Shown here in pieces: positions 15,655-23,881 of a stretch of DNA of 37,659 nucleotides. This stretch comes from Mesorhizobium sp. (GTDB taxonomy: Bacteria; Pseudomonadota; Alphaproteobacteria; Rhizobiales; Rhizobiaceae). How positions within the stretch are numbered: position 1 is the stretch's first letter; every line of letters begins with the position of its first letter. The stretch is from NCBI GenBank assembly GCA_004017275.1, contig SAKE01000037.1:1-37659 (forward strand), read 5' to 3'. The notes beneath the pieces are model-generated. The model did not search any database. It saw only the letters and a program-made list of their open reading frames with translations, and was not told the origin of the DNA. Both the position numbers and the translations under genes were made by a program.

Positions 15655-16404
15655 ATGTGGTTAGTGCTGAAGGCCAACCGAGTAGAACAGAGCGAATGGC
15701 TGAAGATGTTCAAGCCACCGTTCGACCCCTACGTCGAACTGATACCCCATGAGTCGGGCGACCAGTTGCTCATCCTCAAATCGAAGGAGCTAGACGGTCT
15801 CACGACACTCGAAGACACGCTGAACGCCGGGGACGGCATAGTCCGAACCTTGAATGGAGTCGCTGGAGGGGTTGTCTTTGCGGGGTCCTCGGTTGAACTT
15901 GCCGGTGCATCCGAAATGCGCGACGGCAGACTGATCCGCCATATGATGTTGCGCACGGAAACAGCGCATTTTTCCATAGGACGCGGATCCGCTGAATTTC
16001 AGGTCATTATTCGAGACAACGACGGCAACATCGTGGTGCCGACCCCCGCGCCAACTTCGGCCCAACGCCGCTACGCTGCTTCCAGGGCAAGCGACTTCCT
16101 AACACACGCGCTCAATTACTGCGCCGGCGAGCCGGGCTGGTTCGACCTCTACAAGGCGATGGAGTGTCTGGAACAAGCTGGATTCAATCCAAGGGGGAAA
16201 GGCAGAGCCGAAATGGATCGCTTCAGTCGCACAGCGAACTGGTTCTATCGGCACCATGACAGGAGAAATGAGCAGAAGCGGCCGTCGAAGCCTATGGACC
16301 TACGTGACGCGCGCCGACTACTGCGCTCACGAGTTAACGACGCGCTAGATCAACTTGCACGGCAGGCTCAAGATGACGGCGCCAGCGCGCGATCGTCTCC
16401 GTAG
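15655..16404 (+). CDS. Hypothetical protein with HEPN-like C-terminus
   Basis: A 249-residue protein. The N-terminal half (about 1-125) looks beta-rich and is unassigned. The C-terminal half is helical: WFDLYKAMECLEQ, then FSRTANWFYRHHDRRN and PMDLRDARRLLRSRVNDAL. This ordering of a DLYK-hE helix, an F-x-x-TAN...RH segment and a PM-x-L-x-x-A-x-x-hh helix is one I know from a widespread family of unnamed proteobacterial proteins, probably HEPN-like. The ATG at 15655 is chosen for GGAAGG about 9 nt upstream; an ATG at 15598 in the same frame has no such site. It is the last gene before the tRNA-Ser fragment. Confidence 0.7.
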   Translation: MWLVLKANRVEQSEWLKMFKPPFDPYVELIPHESGDQLLILKSKELDGLTTLEDTLNAGDGIVRTLNGVAGGVVFAGSSVELAGASEMRDGRLIRHMMLRTETAHFSIGRGSAEFQVIIRDNDGNIVVPTPAPTSAQRRYAASRASDFLTHALNYCAGEPGWFDLYKAMECLEQAGFNPRGKGRAEMDRFSRTANWFYRHHDRRNEQKRPSKPMDLRDARRLLRSRVNDALDQLARQAQDDGASARSSP

Positions 16405-16542
16405 CCGTCCTACAGCGATGTTACGAAAGAGTTGGCAAATGAGGGTTTCGGATAACTTGGAGGACCAGACTGGGGGACCGCGCTTTGGCGAAGTGGCTAT
16501 AAGCGATTGACATCGCTGATCATTGGGGGACGAAAATGGTAT

Positions 16543-16565
16543 GCGGAGAGAGCGGGATTTGAACC
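16543..16565 (-). other. tRNA-Ser 3' fragment, probable island border
   Basis: Read on the minus strand, GGTTCAAATCCCGC is a T-loop and 3' T-stem, followed by TCTCTCC and G, the acceptor 3' strand and discriminator typical of tRNA-Ser. No CCA is encoded and no other tRNA part is present. The 5' T-stem is only partly matched (GTCGG against CCCGC). It sits exactly where accessory genes give way to the sugar operon, so I read it as an integration scar from a tRNA-Ser-targeting element. Confidence 0.65.
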
Positions 16566-16628
16566 GACTTAAAGGAGGGCTATAGCGTAGACGTAGTTCT
16601 CATCATCACCCGGCGCGGCGCGCCAGTT

Positions 16629-17732
16629 CTAAACTGCCACCCCCCGCACACTCTCCCGCTCCACCAGCGGGCACTCCAGCTTCGTGATCGGATAGCGCCC
16701 CCTTCCAGGCGGCGCCGGCGCCTCCAGCTGTTCGATCGCCCATTGGCCCATCGCCATGTGCGGCAGGATCGAGGTGGTCAGCGGCGGGAACAAATGCCTG
16801 GCGATTTCCTCGTCGTCGTAGCCGACGACGGAAATGTCCTGCGGGATGTGCAGGCCGGCTTCCTTCAGCGCTTCGTAGCAGCCGATCGCGGTGCGGTCGT
16901 TCTGGCAGAAGATGGCGGTGGGCTTGTCTTTCAGCGCCAGGAGCTTGACGGTCGCGGCGTAGCCGGCGCTGGCCGACCAGTCGCCCTCGACCACCAGCTC
17001 GGGGTCGAACGGGATGTCGGCGGTGGCGAGCGCGCGGCGGTAGCCTTTCAGCCGGTCTTGCGCGGCCTGCATCCACGGCTCGCCGGTGATGGTGGCGATG
17101 CGGCGGTGGCCGTGGCTGATCAGATGGCGGGTCGAGCTCTGGCCGCCGGCGATCTCGCTCGGCACCACGGCCGGGAAGGCGTAGTCCGCCGTATAGCAGT
17201 TGAGCAGGATCACCGGGATGTCGAGGCCGTAGAGATAGTCGGGGGCTGTGATCTCGCGGGTGAAGATGGTCATGTAGATCAGCGCCGAAATGCCCCGCTT
17301 GGTGAGGGCGGCGATGGCGCGCGGCTCCATGACGGAATCGCCCAGCGTCTGCGCCACCAGAAGCACGTTGCCGGCGTTCCACGAGGCCTGGCGCGCACCC
17401 TCGATGGCGACCACGGCTTCCGGGCTGGTGGCGAGCTGGTCGACGGCAAAGCCGATCACCCCGTCCAGTCCCTCGAAAGCCGGCAGCGGCGGGTGAAGGG
17501 CCTCGAAAGCCGGCGCGGTGTAGCCAAGCGTCCGCGCGGCTTCGATCACCCGTTCGCGGGTCTGCTGCGACAGCTTGATACCGGGCGAGTTGTTGAGCAC
17601 GAAGGAAACGGTCGCCTGCGAGCAGCCGGCCGCCCTGGCGATATCGATCATGGTGACGCGGCCCTTGGCGCCCTTGGCCGGCGCCTTGCGGCGCCTCGCC
17701 GTGTCGATTACCGGATCCGTCGTCTCGCTCAT
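16629..17732 (-). CDS. LacI-family transcriptional repressor
   Basis: A 367-residue regulator: basic leader, LacI HTH with hinge (about 26-75; VTMIDIARAAGCSQATVSFVLN), then a periplasmic-binding-protein-like sensor domain (about 88-350) with GYDDEEIARHLFPPLTT near the C-terminus. The leader of about 25 residues is longer than usual. It is divergent from the sugar ABC transporter genes, which it most likely represses until the transported sugar or a derivative binds. The effector is not predictable from sequence. Confidence 0.93.
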   Translation of the reverse strand: MSETTDPVIDTARRRKAPAKGAKGRVTMIDIARAAGCSQATVSFVLNNSPGIKLSQQTRERVIEAARTLGYTAPAFEALHPPLPAFEGLDGVIGFAVDQLATSPEAVVAIEGARQASWNAGNVLLVAQTLGDSVMEPRAIAALTKRGISALIYMTIFTREITAPDYLYGLDIPVILLNCYTADYAFPAVVPSEIAGGQSSTRHLISHGHRRIATITGEPWMQAAQDRLKGYRRALATADIPFDPELVVEGDWSASAGYAATVKLLALKDKPTAIFCQNDRTAIGCYEALKEAGLHIPQDISVVGYDDEEIARHLFPPLTTSILPHMAMGQWAIEQLEAPAPPGRGRYPITKLECPLVERESVRGVAV

Positions 17733-17790
17733 GGCAAATCCCAGTCTGGCTGGCCGGTCAGGCCGGCAAGATGGCGTGACGCCGTCAATT

Positions 17791-17979
17791 TATAGAGATA
17801 ACGTCAAAGCCGTTTATAACTATTAGTATGCCGAAGGTCCATCCGCCAACCATCTCCATACAAGCCAAAGCTCAAATGACAAAAGGCTTGGGCAACGGCG
17901 CAGCCTGGGCGGCGGCGCACCGGCGGATGCGCCGCAAAACCGCTGACATCGCCCCGGAACTAATACTGTTTACTAATAC
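17791..17979. promoter_or_regulatory. Candidate LacI-family operator region
   Basis: The 559-bp gap 17733-18291 has no gene. Near the LacI start, ATAACG (17798-17803) and CGTTTAT (17811-17817) make an imperfect dyad. The heptamer ACTAATA occurs three times: inverted at 17821-17827, and within the octamer ACTAATAC at 17959-17966 and 17972-17979. Clustered A/T-rich repeats in otherwise GC-rich DNA suggest operator or promoter elements. Confidence 0.4.
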
Positions 17980-18091
17980 AAAAATGCGCTGTACCGTCAA
18001 TCCGTCGCGTCCGGTCCGGTCGGGTCCGGTGCGATGGCAGTATACTGAGATGGCCCGATGGCGAGCGGATGTTACCCCCGCAAGCTTTGTT

Positions 18092-18112
18092 TCGGACATG
18101 TGATATGTCTGA
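18092..18112. promoter_or_regulatory. Dyad upstream of ABC transporter operon
   Basis: TCGGACAT (18092-18099) and ATGTCTGA (18105-18112) form an inverted repeat with one mismatch around 5 nt, flanked by TTTGT and ACAAAT. It lies 180 bp before the binding-protein gene and may bind a dimeric regulator. Confidence 0.4.
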
Positions 18113-18291
18113 CAAATCGGACTATTTACGAACGAAGGATGAGTCTCTAAGGTCGCTGTCGTGGCTGGAGCGGCGCCATTCTTTCGGTGCCGGGAACCCC
18201 TTTGAGGAGGAGGGCGTCCACGCTGCGAACGGCAAATCAGGTCAGTGCAAGATCGGCCGGTCCGACGACTGAGCCAAATGGGAGGTTGAAT

Positions 18292-19254
18292 ATGAAATCC
18301 TTGATACGCAATGCATCCGTAGCCGCCACCGCGCTACTGCTCGGCCTGTCGGCCACGGCAATCGCGCGCGCCGACGACAAGCCGACGCTGGCCTTCGTCG
18401 TCAACGGCGCTTCCGATTTCTGGAAGGCCGCCGAAGCCGGCGTCAAGAAGGCGCAGGGCGAGCTGCCCGACTACAATCTCGAGCTCAAATATCCCGAGCA
18501 GTCCTCGGTCGCCATCCAGCAGCGGCTGATGGACGATCTGGTGACCGCCGGCGTCAAGGGCATCATGGTCTCGGCCGTCGATCCCAAGACCTCGACCGAC
18601 GGGCTGAACAAGATCGCCTCGGAAACGGCGCTGTTCACCACCGATTCTGACGCCCCGCAGACCAAGCGCGTCGCCTATATCGGCTCGTCCAATGTCGATG
18701 CCGGCAAGCAGGCGGCCGAAATCGCCAAGAAGGCGATGCCCGATGGCGGCAAGTGCCTCGGCTTCGTCGGCCTGCTCGGCGCCGACAATGCCAAGGAGCG
18801 CATCCAGGGCATGAAGGACGGCCTGGCCGGCACCAAGATCGAGCTGATCGACGTGCGTGGCGACGACATCGACCAGGCGCGCGCCAAGAAGAACGTCGAG
18901 GACGCGCTGGTCGCCAGCCCCGACGTCACCTGCATGGTCGGCTTCTACTCCTACAACACGCCGCGCATCTATGAAGCGCTGCGCGATGCCGGCAAGCTCG
19001 GCTCGATCACCGTCGTCGGCTTCGATGACGATCCGATCACGCTGGGCGGCGTCAAGGAAGGCACCGTTGCCGCCACCGTCGTGCAGCAGCCCTTCGAATG
19101 GGCCTATCAGGGCATGAAGCTGATGGCCGCCTATCTCAAGGGCGACAAGTCGGGCATCCCGGAAGGCGGCCTCATCATCGTCCCCACCAAGATCATCGGC
19201 AAGGACGACGTCGACGCCTACGCCGCCAATCTGAAGGCGATGGCCGGAAACTGA
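18292..19254 (+). CDS. Sugar ABC transporter substrate-binding protein
   Basis: A 320-residue periplasmic binding protein of the ribose/galactose type (peripla_BP_4). A Sec signal peptide spans residues 1-26 (MKSLIRN... to AIARA), followed by the mature start DDKPTLAFVVN. Motifs include the first-strand asparagine (VVNGASDFWK), IMVSAVDP, and VVGFDDDPITLGGVKEG in the second lobe. GGGAGG just before the ATG supports 18292. It delivers a sugar or polyol to the ATPase/permease downstream. Divergent from the LacI-type gene. The ligand is unknown; proximity to iol genes makes an inositol or pentose plausible, no more. Confidence 0.93.
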   Translation: MKSLIRNASVAATALLLGLSATAIARADDKPTLAFVVNGASDFWKAAEAGVKKAQGELPDYNLELKYPEQSSVAIQQRLMDDLVTAGVKGIMVSAVDPKTSTDGLNKIASETALFTTDSDAPQTKRVAYIGSSNVDAGKQAAEIAKKAMPDGGKCLGFVGLLGADNAKERIQGMKDGLAGTKIELIDVRGDDIDQARAKKNVEDALVASPDVTCMVGFYSYNTPRIYEALRDAGKLGSITVVGFDDDPITLGGVKEGTVAATVVQQPFEWAYQGMKLMAAYLKGDKSGIPEGGLIIVPTKIIGKDDVDAYAANLKAMAGN

Positions 19255-19264
19255 TCCGCATTGG

Positions 19265-19393
19265 CGCCGCCCCTCATCCGCCTGCCGGCACCTTCTCCCC
19301 GTGAAGAACGGGGAGAAGAGAAGCGCTCCAACGCTGGCAATCCCCCCTCTCCCCGTCTTTATACGGGGAGAGGGTAAGGGTGAGGGGCGGCGC
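19265..19393. repeat. RIME-like palindromic element (copy 1)
   Basis: About 129 bp bounded by CGCCGCCCCTCATCCGCCTG on the left and GGGTGAGGGGCGGCG on the right. It contains two internal hairpins (CTTCTCCCCGT/ACGGGGAGAAG and CCTCTCCCCGT/ACGGGGAGAGG). It closely resembles copy 3 at 27427. It lies between the binding-protein and ATPase genes, where a stable hairpin could protect the upstream message. Confidence 0.85.
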
Positions 19394-19474
19394 GACGCCT
19401 CGCTTTTTATTGACGGGTCTCCCAAGGCCCGTCAGTCTGCGAGGAGGCCGTTCCGCCAATCGCTGTCAGGCATG

Positions 19475-21019
19475 ATGAACTATTCCGACACATCCATCGT
19501 TGCGTCCACTTCCGCCCCGTTCCTCAGCCTCGAGAACGTGCGCAAGACCTATCCGGGCGTCGTCGCGCTCGACGGCTTCTCCATGGAGGTCAGGCCGGGC
19601 GAGGTCATCGGCCTCGTCGGCGAAAACGGCGCCGGCAAATCCACCTTGATGAAGATCCTCGGCGGCGTCACCACGCCCGACAGCGGCACGATCACCGTCG
19701 ACGGCACGGCGCATGACAGGCTCTCCGTCGAAGCCAGTATCGGTTCGGGCATCGCCTTCGTCCACCAGGAACTCAATTTGTTCGACAATCTCGACGTCGC
19801 CGCCAACATCTTCTTCGGCCGCGAGCCGTTGCGCGGCGGGCCGCTGAAGCTCGTCGACCGCGCCAAACTGCGCACCATGGTGGCGCCGTTGCTGAAGCGT
19901 GTCGGCGCCAATTTTTCCGCCGACACGCAGGTTGCGACCCTGTCGCTGGCGCAGCAGCAGATGGTCGAGATCGCCAAGGCGCTGTCGATCGAGGCGCGGC
20001 TGGTCATCCTCGACGAGCCGACGTCGAGCCTGCCGCTCGCCGAAACCGACAAATTGCTCGACGTCATCAAGGCGCTGAAGGCGGACGGCATCAGCGTCAT
20101 CTTCATTTCGCACCGCCTGCACGAGGTCGAGCGCGTCGCCGACCGCGTCGTCGTGCTGCGCGATGGCATGCTGGCCGGCACGCTGCCGAAGAGCGACATC
20201 GGCCACGACCAGATGGTCAAGCTGATGATCGGCCGCATGCTGAAGGAGCGTGAAAAAGCCTCCGAGGCGGCGCGGGCACCGGGCGCCACGGCGCTTTCGG
20301 CCAAGGCTGTCCGCACCCCGGCCTATCCCGGCCGCCCGGTCGATCTCGACGTCAGGCGCGGCGAAATCCTCGGCCTTGCCGGCCTTGTCGGCTCCGGCCG
20401 CACCGAGCTGGCGCGGGTGTTCTTCGGCATCGACTCGAGCCTTGGCGGTACGCTCGAGCTCGGCGGCAAGCCGCTTGCCCTGGCTTCCGCGGCCGACGCC
20501 GTCGCGCATGGCATCTTCCTGGTGCCGGAGGACCGCAAGCTCACCGGCATCCTGCTCGACCTGTCGATCGCGCAGAACATTTCGCTGCCCAATCTGCCGG
20601 CGCATGCGCGCCGCTCCCTGGTTTCGGCCGGCGCCGAGACCGCCACCGCCGAGAAGCAGAAGAAAAATCTCGGCATCAAGGCGCCTTCGGTGCAGACGCG
20701 CACCGGCACGCTGTCGGGCGGCAACCAGCAAAAGGTCGTGCTCGGCAAATGGCTGGCCATGAATCCCAAAGTGATGATTTTGGACGAGCCGACGCGCGGC
20801 ATCGACATCGGCGCCAAGGCCGAGATTTACGGCCTGATGCGCGCACTCGCCGATGCCGGCGTCGCCGTGCTGATGATCTCCTCGGACATGGAAGAGGTGA
20901 TCGGCGTGTCCGACCGCATCGCCGTCATGCATGAGGGCCAGATCTCGGGCATTCTCGACAAGGACCGGTTCAGCCAGGAAAACGTGCTGCTGCTGGCGGT
21001 GGGCAAGCAGCCGAGATAG
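19475..21019 (+). CDS. Sugar ABC transporter ATPase, two-domain
   Basis: A 514-residue protein with two fused ABC modules, as in RbsA/MglA. The first has Walker A GENGAGKST (about 50-57), a divergent signature LSLAQQQ and Walker B LVILDEPTSS. The second lacks a good Walker A lysine (GLVGSGRTE), has signature LSGGNQQK and Walker B VMILDEPTRG. This asymmetry is normal in the family, where only one site is fully active. ATG codons at 19472 and 19475 are both possible; the frame upstream to 19301 is repeat sequence, not protein. Works with the permease as the energy unit. Confidence 0.93.
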   Translation: MNYSDTSIVASTSAPFLSLENVRKTYPGVVALDGFSMEVRPGEVIGLVGENGAGKSTLMKILGGVTTPDSGTITVDGTAHDRLSVEASIGSGIAFVHQELNLFDNLDVAANIFFGREPLRGGPLKLVDRAKLRTMVAPLLKRVGANFSADTQVATLSLAQQQMVEIAKALSIEARLVILDEPTSSLPLAETDKLLDVIKALKADGISVIFISHRLHEVERVADRVVVLRDGMLAGTLPKSDIGHDQMVKLMIGRMLKEREKASEAARAPGATALSAKAVRTPAYPGRPVDLDVRRGEILGLAGLVGSGRTELARVFFGIDSSLGGTLELGGKPLALASAADAVAHGIFLVPEDRKLTGILLDLSIAQNISLPNLPAHARRSLVSAGAETATAEKQKKNLGIKAPSVQTRTGTLSGGNQQKVVLGKWLAMNPKVMILDEPTRGIDIGAKAEIYGLMRALADAGVAVLMISSDMEEVIGVSDRIAVMHEGQISGILDKDRFSQENVLLLAVGKQPR

Positions 21020-21072
21020 GTTTTGCCACGGGTCGCGCCAGCGCGATCCGCTCGGGCATTGGGGAGAAGACG

Positions 21073-22068
21073 ATGAGCAAGAAAGATCTCGGCCTGCTGA
21101 TCCTGATCCTGGTGGTCGGGGCGATCGTGGCGATCATCAATCCGCGCTTCCTGCTGCCGATCAACCTCGCCAACACCTCGAACCTGATCGGCCTGTTCGG
21201 CATCCTGTCGATCGGCCAGGCCTTCGTCATCATCACCGGCGGCATCGAACTATCGGTCGGCTCGGTGGTGGCGCTGCTGGGAACGTTGTTCATCGACTTC
21301 ATCGCCGTGCGCGAGGTGGGCTGGCCGCTGGCCTTCGTGCTGATTCTCTTCCTCGGCGCCATCATCGGCCTTGTGCATGGCTGGCTGATCACAAGGCTGA
21401 AGCTGCAGCCTTTCGTGGTCACGCTGTGCGGCCTGTTGATCTATCGCGGCGTCGCCCGCTTCTACACCGCCGACGGCACCGCCGGCTTTGCCTTCGGCCA
21501 GAATTTTCCCGAGCTCGAATTCCTGACCGCCGGGCGCTCATACGGCGTGCCGAACAGCTTCATCGCGCTGATCGTCATCGCCATCGTCATGTGGGTGGTG
21601 CTGCACCGCTCGGTCTTCGGCCGCTATCTCTACGCCATCGGCAAGAACGAGGAGGCGGCGAAATATTCGGGCATCCGCACCGGCCGCGTCGTCATGGCGG
21701 CTTACGTCATCTGCGGCGTGCTGACGGCGCTGTCGGCGATCTATTTCGCCATGTACACGCGCTCGATCTCGCCGGCCAGCCACGGCCAGTTCTACGAGCT
21801 CTACGCCATCGCCGCCGCCGTGCTCGGCGGCTTCTCGCTGCGCGGCGGCGAGGGCTCGCTGATCGGCGTCCTGCTCGGCACGGTGCTGCTGCAGGAACTG
21901 CAGAACCTCGTCAACCTGCTCGGCATCCCGTCCTCGCTCAACTTCGCGGTGATGGGCGGCGTCATCCTCATCGGCGTGCTGGTCGACCAGCAATGGGGCG
22001 TGTTCCGGGCACGGCGGCTGATGGTCGACGCCACCCGCAAAGGCGTGGCGGGCCAGGCCGCGGAATAG
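21073..22068 (+). CDS. Sugar ABC transporter permease (RbsC type)
   Basis: A 331-residue inner-membrane protein with about eight to ten hydrophobic segments. It has the family features FVIITGGIELSVGSVVAL near residue 50 and the cytoplasmic loop YAIGKNEEAAKYSGI that contacts the ATPase. GGGGAG precedes the ATG by about 6 nt. Third gene of the transporter operon. Its stop is directly adjacent to the stop of phnN on the other strand, with no intergenic base, so convergent transcripts must overlap. Confidence 0.93.
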   Translation: MSKKDLGLLILILVVGAIVAIINPRFLLPINLANTSNLIGLFGILSIGQAFVIITGGIELSVGSVVALLGTLFIDFIAVREVGWPLAFVLILFLGAIIGLVHGWLITRLKLQPFVVTLCGLLIYRGVARFYTADGTAGFAFGQNFPELEFLTAGRSYGVPNSFIALIVIAIVMWVVLHRSVFGRYLYAIGKNEEAAKYSGIRTGRVVMAAYVICGVLTALSAIYFAMYTRSISPASHGQFYELYAIAAAVLGGFSLRGGEGSLIGVLLGTVLLQELQNLVNLLGIPSSLNFAVMGGVILIGVLVDQQWGVFRARRLMVDATRKGVAGQAAE

Positions 22069-22698
22069 TCAGATCAGGCCCGACATGTCGGAAAAGGCCA
22101 TCGCCTTGCGCAGCACCTCGGCGAAACGCTCGCCGGCCGCTTCGCGCGGGCCGCTGTTGTCGATCGAGGTGACGCCGGGGCCGGACAGGGTGACATTGGC
22201 ACTGCGCGCCAGCCGCGCCAGCACTTCGCCGCGCGACTCGCGGCCACGCATCGCCAGACGCTCGGCCAGCACCTCCGGCGAGGCGGTGATCTCGACGACA
22301 GCCAGATTGGCATAGCGTTCGCGCAGCGTTGGGATGATCGCGCGCGAGACATTGGCGATGGCGACACGGCCATTGGCGACCGACCAGTCGACATCGGCGG
22401 GGATGCCGTAGCGCAGGCCATGCGCCTCCCAGGAAACGGCGAAGGCGCCATCCGCTTCGGCCTCGACGAAGGCGGCGTCGGCCAGCGTGTCGTGGTCCTC
22501 GCTGGCGGCATCGCTCGGCCTGGTAATGACGCGGCGCACGAAGTCCAGCCTTGTCTCCTCGATGAAGCGGGCGCGGGCGTAGCCAATCACCGTGTCCTTG
22601 CCGGCGCCGCTCGGACCGACGACGGCGACGAAGACGCCGTCACGGATCGGAAACGTCGCGGCGGACAGTTCGCGCTCGATCAAGGCGGACACCATCAT
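22069..22698 (-). CDS. phnN: Ribose 1,5-bisphosphokinase PhnN
   Basis: A 209-residue guanylate-kinase-like enzyme that phosphorylates ribose 1,5-bisphosphate to PRPP, the last step of phosphonate C-P lyase breakdown. Walker A VVGPSGAGKDT is at about 27-37, the RVITRPSD substrate segment at about 60, and the WEAHGLRYGIP segment near 90 is typical of PhnN. The ATG overlaps the phnM stop as ATGA, implying translational coupling. The first 20 residues before FPIRDGVF are a little long. Last gene of the minus-strand phosphonate set. Confidence 0.92.
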   Translation of the reverse strand: MMVSALIERELSAATFPIRDGVFVAVVGPSGAGKDTVIGYARARFIEETRLDFVRRVITRPSDAASEDHDTLADAAFVEAEADGAFAVSWEAHGLRYGIPADVDWSVANGRVAIANVSRAIIPTLRERYANLAVVEITASPEVLAERLAMRGRESRGEVLARLARSANVTLSGPGVTSIDNSGPREAAGERFAEVLRKAMAFSDMSGLI

Positions 22699-23834
22699 GC
22701 GACCCGGCGTCCCTGGCGCCAGACGGTACGCACGACCGGGACATGATCGTCGACCCGCACCCGCACCAGATCGGCGCGGCGGCCTTGCTCGATGACACCG
22801 CGGTCGGTCAGGCCAATCGCTTCGGCCGGGTTCTTCGACACCATGGCGACTGCCTGCGGCAAGGAGATGCCGTCGACCACGTCGCCAAGGAAGAACGCCG
22901 ACTGGATCAGGCTGAAGGGAATATAGTCGGACGACAGGATGTCGAGCAGCCCGTCGCTGGCCAGCGTGCGGGCCGAGACATTGCCCGAATGCGAGGCGCC
23001 GCGCATGACGTTCGGCGCGCCCATCAGCACACCCATCCCGGCCTCTTTCGAGGCCCTGGCGGCCTCTTCCGTTGTCGGGAACTCGGCGACGCGCACGCCC
23101 TGCTCGATCGCCTCGCCGACATGGCCTGATGTGGCGTCGTCATGGCTGGCCAGCACGATGCCGCGCTCATGGCAGGCGGCGGCGATGTGGACACGGTTCG
23201 GTGCCGAATTCACCGCCGATTCGCTCATCCGCTTTTCGCAGAACAATTTGAAGTCGCGGTCGGTCAGCTTCAGCTTGCGCTGGTAGTAGTAGGCATAGGT
23301 TTCGAGGTTGACGAACTGGCGCTGGCCCGGCGCATGGTCCATCAGCGATGCCAGCTTCACGCGCTCGTCGCCATCGAAATTGGCGAATGCCTTGAGGCAG
23401 TCCGGCGCCGAAACCTCGCAGCGCAGATGAATGAAATGGTCGGCGCGCAGACGGTCCTGCTGGACGCTGTCCTCGATCGCGTCTGCCAGCTTGCGGATGT
23501 CTGTCGACGTCAGGTCGGCGTCCTCGTCCATGCCGACGCGCAAGGCGTCGAGCACGGTGGTGATGCCGGCAGTTGCCACCTGCGCGTCATGGGCGAGTAC
23601 GGCGGCGATCGGGTTCCAGCGCACCTTCGGCCGCGGCGCATAGTGGCCTTCGAGGTGGTCGGTGTGCAATTCGACCAGCCCGGGAATGATATAGTCGCCG
23701 CCCATATCCTCGCCGGTGCGGCTGTTGCCCGCTTCGATGCCGGCGATAAAGCCGTCGCGCAGCACCAGCGAACCCTCGACGATCTCGTCGGCAAGCACGA
23801 TGCGGGCATTGGTAAGAACGGTCTCGGCGGTCAT
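22695..23834 (-). CDS. phnM: PhnM, ribosyl-triphosphate phosphonate diphosphatase
   Basis: A 379-residue amidohydrolase-superfamily enzyme that removes diphosphate from alpha-D-ribose 1-methylphosphonate 5-triphosphate in the C-P lyase pathway. It shows the metal-binding ELHTDHLEGH near residue 55, the TTVLDALRVG segment, ASHDDATSGHV with later metal ligands, and the end motif GVIEQGRRADLVRVR. The start at 23834 has AAGGA upstream; the open frame further 5' overlaps the DUF1045 gene and is not coding. It lies between the DUF1045 gene and phnN on the same strand. Confidence 0.94.
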   Translation of the reverse strand: MTAETVLTNARIVLADEIVEGSLVLRDGFIAGIEAGNSRTGEDMGGDYIIPGLVELHTDHLEGHYAPRPKVRWNPIAAVLAHDAQVATAGITTVLDALRVGMDEDADLTSTDIRKLADAIEDSVQQDRLRADHFIHLRCEVSAPDCLKAFANFDGDERVKLASLMDHAPGQRQFVNLETYAYYYQRKLKLTDRDFKLFCEKRMSESAVNSAPNRVHIAAACHERGIVLASHDDATSGHVGEAIEQGVRVAEFPTTEEAARASKEAGMGVLMGAPNVMRGASHSGNVSARTLASDGLLDILSSDYIPFSLIQSAFFLGDVVDGISLPQAVAMVSKNPAEAIGLTDRGVIEQGRRADLVRVRVDDHVPVVRTVWRQGRRVA

Positions 23835-23881
23835 TTCAGGCAGTCCTTGGTTTCCGGCTGGAGTTGTTCCGGCAGAGTTGT

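Noticed and set aside
18104..18272. Short ORF MSDKSDYLRTKDES... before the binding-protein gene
   Set aside because: It starts inside the dyad at 18092-18112 without a ribosome site and looks like leader sequence.
19466..20932. 488-codon minus-strand frame opposite the ABC ATPase
   Set aside because: Composition is Arg/Asp/Gly/His-rich shadow sequence; the plus strand has all ABC motifs.
20931..22172. 413-codon plus-strand frame overlapping the permease
   Set aside because: It reads the permease gene out of frame, giving Arg/His/Pro-rich sequence with no membrane segments.
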